From NCBI GenBank assembly GCA_026419405.1, contig JANZZL010000053.1, positions 1 through 56,117 on the forward strand: DNA of 56,117 nt. The letters run 5' to 3'. Numbering within the stretch: position 1 is the first letter of the stretch; each line of letters starts with the position of its first letter. Origin of the DNA: Paracoccaceae bacterium. Lineage in GTDB: Bacteria > Pseudomonadota > Alphaproteobacteria > Rhodobacterales > Rhodobacteraceae. The notes under the pieces were generated by a model that was given only the letters and a program-made list of their open reading frames with translations, was not told the origin of the DNA and made no database searches. Both the position numbers and the translations under genes were made by a program. Of the stretch, positions 55,000-56,117 are shown one piece after another.

Positions 55000-55532
55000 C
55001 GGGACAGGCACTCCCTGAGCCGGATCAGGCTGCGCCTGAGCCAGGTGCGCATCGTGTTGAGCGGCACGCCGTGGCGGCGGGCGAGCGCCTCGTAGCTCAG
55101 CCCGTCGAGATAGGCGCCGCGCACGGCCGCCGCGCGCTCGGGCGCGAGCTCGCCGAGGCAGGCCGCGATGCGCCGCGCCTCGCCCGCGGCGATGGCCGCC
55201 GCCTCCGGCCCCGGCGCGGGGTCGGCCGTGTCGGCCGGCGGCTCACCGGGCGGCCGGGGGCGGGCGCGCAGCCGATCGATGGCCGCGTTCCGGGCCAGCG
55301 TGATCAGCCAGGTCATCGGGCTGAGCCCGTTCGCGGCATAGCGCCCCGCGTTGTGCCAGATCTTCACGTAGACGTCCTGCAGCACGTCCTCGGCCTCCGC
55401 CTCGTCCTTCAAGATACGGATCAGCAGGCCGTTGAGTTTCGCCGAGGTCGCCGCATAGAGTGCCCGGAACGCCGCCCGGTCGCCCAGGGCGACGCGCGCG
55501 ATCAGCGCCTCGATCTCCTCCCGGTCCGCCAT
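54996..55532 (-). CDS. ECF RNA polymerase sigma factor (SigK-like)
   Basis: A 178-residue sigma-70-family factor with only regions 2 and 4. Region 2 (about 18-90) has LYAATSAKLNGLLIRIL, EDVLQDVYVKIW and MTWLITLARNAAIDRLR. Region 4 (about 125-175) has YLDGLSYEALARRHGVPLNTMRTWLRRSLIRL. Pairing with an RskA-like anti-sigma suggests the SigK/ECF19-type group. The ATG at 55532 is the natural start. The 151-nt gap towards cobS must contain its promoter. Confidence 0.93.
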   Translation of the reverse strand: MADREEIEALIARVALGDRAAFRALYAATSAKLNGLLIRILKDEAEAEDVLQDVYVKIWHNAGRYAANGLSPMTWLITLARNAAIDRLRARPRPPGEPPADTADPAPGPEAAAIAAGEARRIAACLGELAPERAAAVRGAYLDGLSYEALARRHGVPLNTMRTWLRRSLIRLRECLSR

Positions 55533-55683
55533 CCGCCCCCTCGCGCCGCGGGCCCGATGAAAGCAGGTTTCGGCGCGGCCGGGAAGTGCAGCGGGGAACC
55601 GTCGGCCCTTCCCCTTGCACGGCCGCGCGATATGCTCCACTACGGGCGCGTCCCCGCGCGGGACGCGCGTGACGAGGACGGCG

Positions 55684-56117
55684 ATGGCTGACGGCGGCAT
55701 GGATCCCAGGGCGAAACCGACCGAGGACATCTCGGTCCGCGATGTGTTCGGAATCGACACCGACATGAAGGTGAAGGGCTTCGCCGAGCCGACCGACCGG
55801 GTGCCGCCGATCGACCCGACCTACAAGTTCGACCCCGACACCACGCTCGCGATCCTGGCGGGCTTCGCCTACAACCGCCGGGTGATGATCCAGGGCTACC
55901 ACGGGACGGGGAAGTCGACCCACATCGAACAGGTCGCCGCCCGCCTCAACTGGCCCTGCGTGCGCGTCAACCTCGACAGCCACATCAGCCGGATCGACCT
56001 GATCGGCAAGGACGCGATCAAGCTGCGCGACGGCAAGCAGGTGACCGAGTTCCACGAGGGCATCCTGCCCTGGGCGCTGCGCAACCCGGTGGCCATCGTC
56101 TTCGACGAATACGACGC
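55684..56117 (+). CDS. cobS: Cobaltochelatase subunit CobS (partial, cut by window end)
   Basis: The first 144 codons of CobS, the AAA+ ATPase of aerobic cobalamin synthesis that drives cobalt insertion with CobT and CobN. It has the N-terminal ISVRDVFGIDTDMKVKGF, Walker A GYHGTGKST (71-79) and Walker B VAIVFDEYD (about 137-144). It starts at ATG 55684 after GAGGACG. The frame is open to the last base and continues beyond the window. Confidence 0.95.
   Translation, partial: MADGGMDPRAKPTEDISVRDVFGIDTDMKVKGFAEPTDRVPPIDPTYKFDPDTTLAILAGFAYNRRVMIQGYHGTGKSTHIEQVAARLNWPCVRVNLDSHISRIDLIGKDAIKLRDGKQVTEFHEGILPWALRNPVAIVFDEYD

Overview
The window is a gapless stretch of very GC-rich chromosomal DNA, estimated by eye at about 70% G+C. 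It looks like an alphaproteobacterium of the order Rhodobacterales. The pointers are a trgA-trgB-cysK cluster of the kind described in Rhodobacter sphaeroides, an LpxI-type lipid A pathway, an aglEFGAK alpha-glucoside operon, a neighbouring bolA / J-domain / cobS group, and a hairpin-tailed intergenic repeat that I recall from this order. I see no insertion sequence, prophage, CRISPR array or rRNA. The species cannot be named from the sequence.

Layout. Positions 1-650 hold one tRNA-Ser(GGA) and otherwise nothing I recognise. From 651 to 11918 an AI-2E-family exporter gene converges on a long minus-strand run. In transcription order that run is class V aminotransferase, photolyase, cyclopropane-fatty-acid-synthase-like methyltransferase, trgA, trgB, cysteine synthase, a large MscS-type channel and an alanyl-tRNA editing protein. 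It reads as a stress and membrane-protection cluster (UV, singlet oxygen, tellurite, osmotic shock, mistranslation). The channel carries five copies of a W-W-L-G motif just after its signal peptide, the oddest protein feature in the window. From 12104 to 26324 there is an ialB-like gene, trmJ, and the classical envelope and housekeeping cluster read on the minus strand: pyrH, frr, uppS, cdsA, dxr, rseP, bamA, ompH/skp, fabZ, lpxA, lpxI, lpxB. miaA diverges from pyrH.

From 26432 to 33620 an AraC-type regulator precedes a dipeptide/oligopeptide-class ABC importer: Tat-exported binding protein, two permeases and a fused double ATPase. From 34326 to 44574 lies an alpha-glucoside/disaccharide regulon. 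aglE-F-G-A-K run on the minus strand; a LacI-type regulator, a GH1 beta-glucosidase and a glucokinase run on the plus strand. Two copies of a CAAAGCGCTTTG operator lie between the divergent arms. Sugar import, glycosidic cleavage and phosphorylation are therefore encoded together under one likely repressor. A DapA-superfamily protein that lacks the usual catalytic tyrosine follows.

From 45585 to 49994 aroK-aroB diverge from a 44-residue membrane peptide gene, which overlaps a gene for a 507-residue exported protein of unknown function and then xerD. From 50067 to the end there is a CorC/HlyC-type membrane protein, a DUF4177 protein, bolA, a J-domain protein, and a minus-strand unit encoding an ECF sigma factor, an anti-sigma factor, a fasciclin-domain protein and an exported MsrB. 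The window ends inside cobS. The sigma/anti-sigma/fasciclin grouping recalls the mycobacterial SigK-RskA-MPT70/83 arrangement. It sits between genes that I believe are usually adjacent in this order.

Many long ORFs on opposite strands are shadows produced by high GC and were left out.
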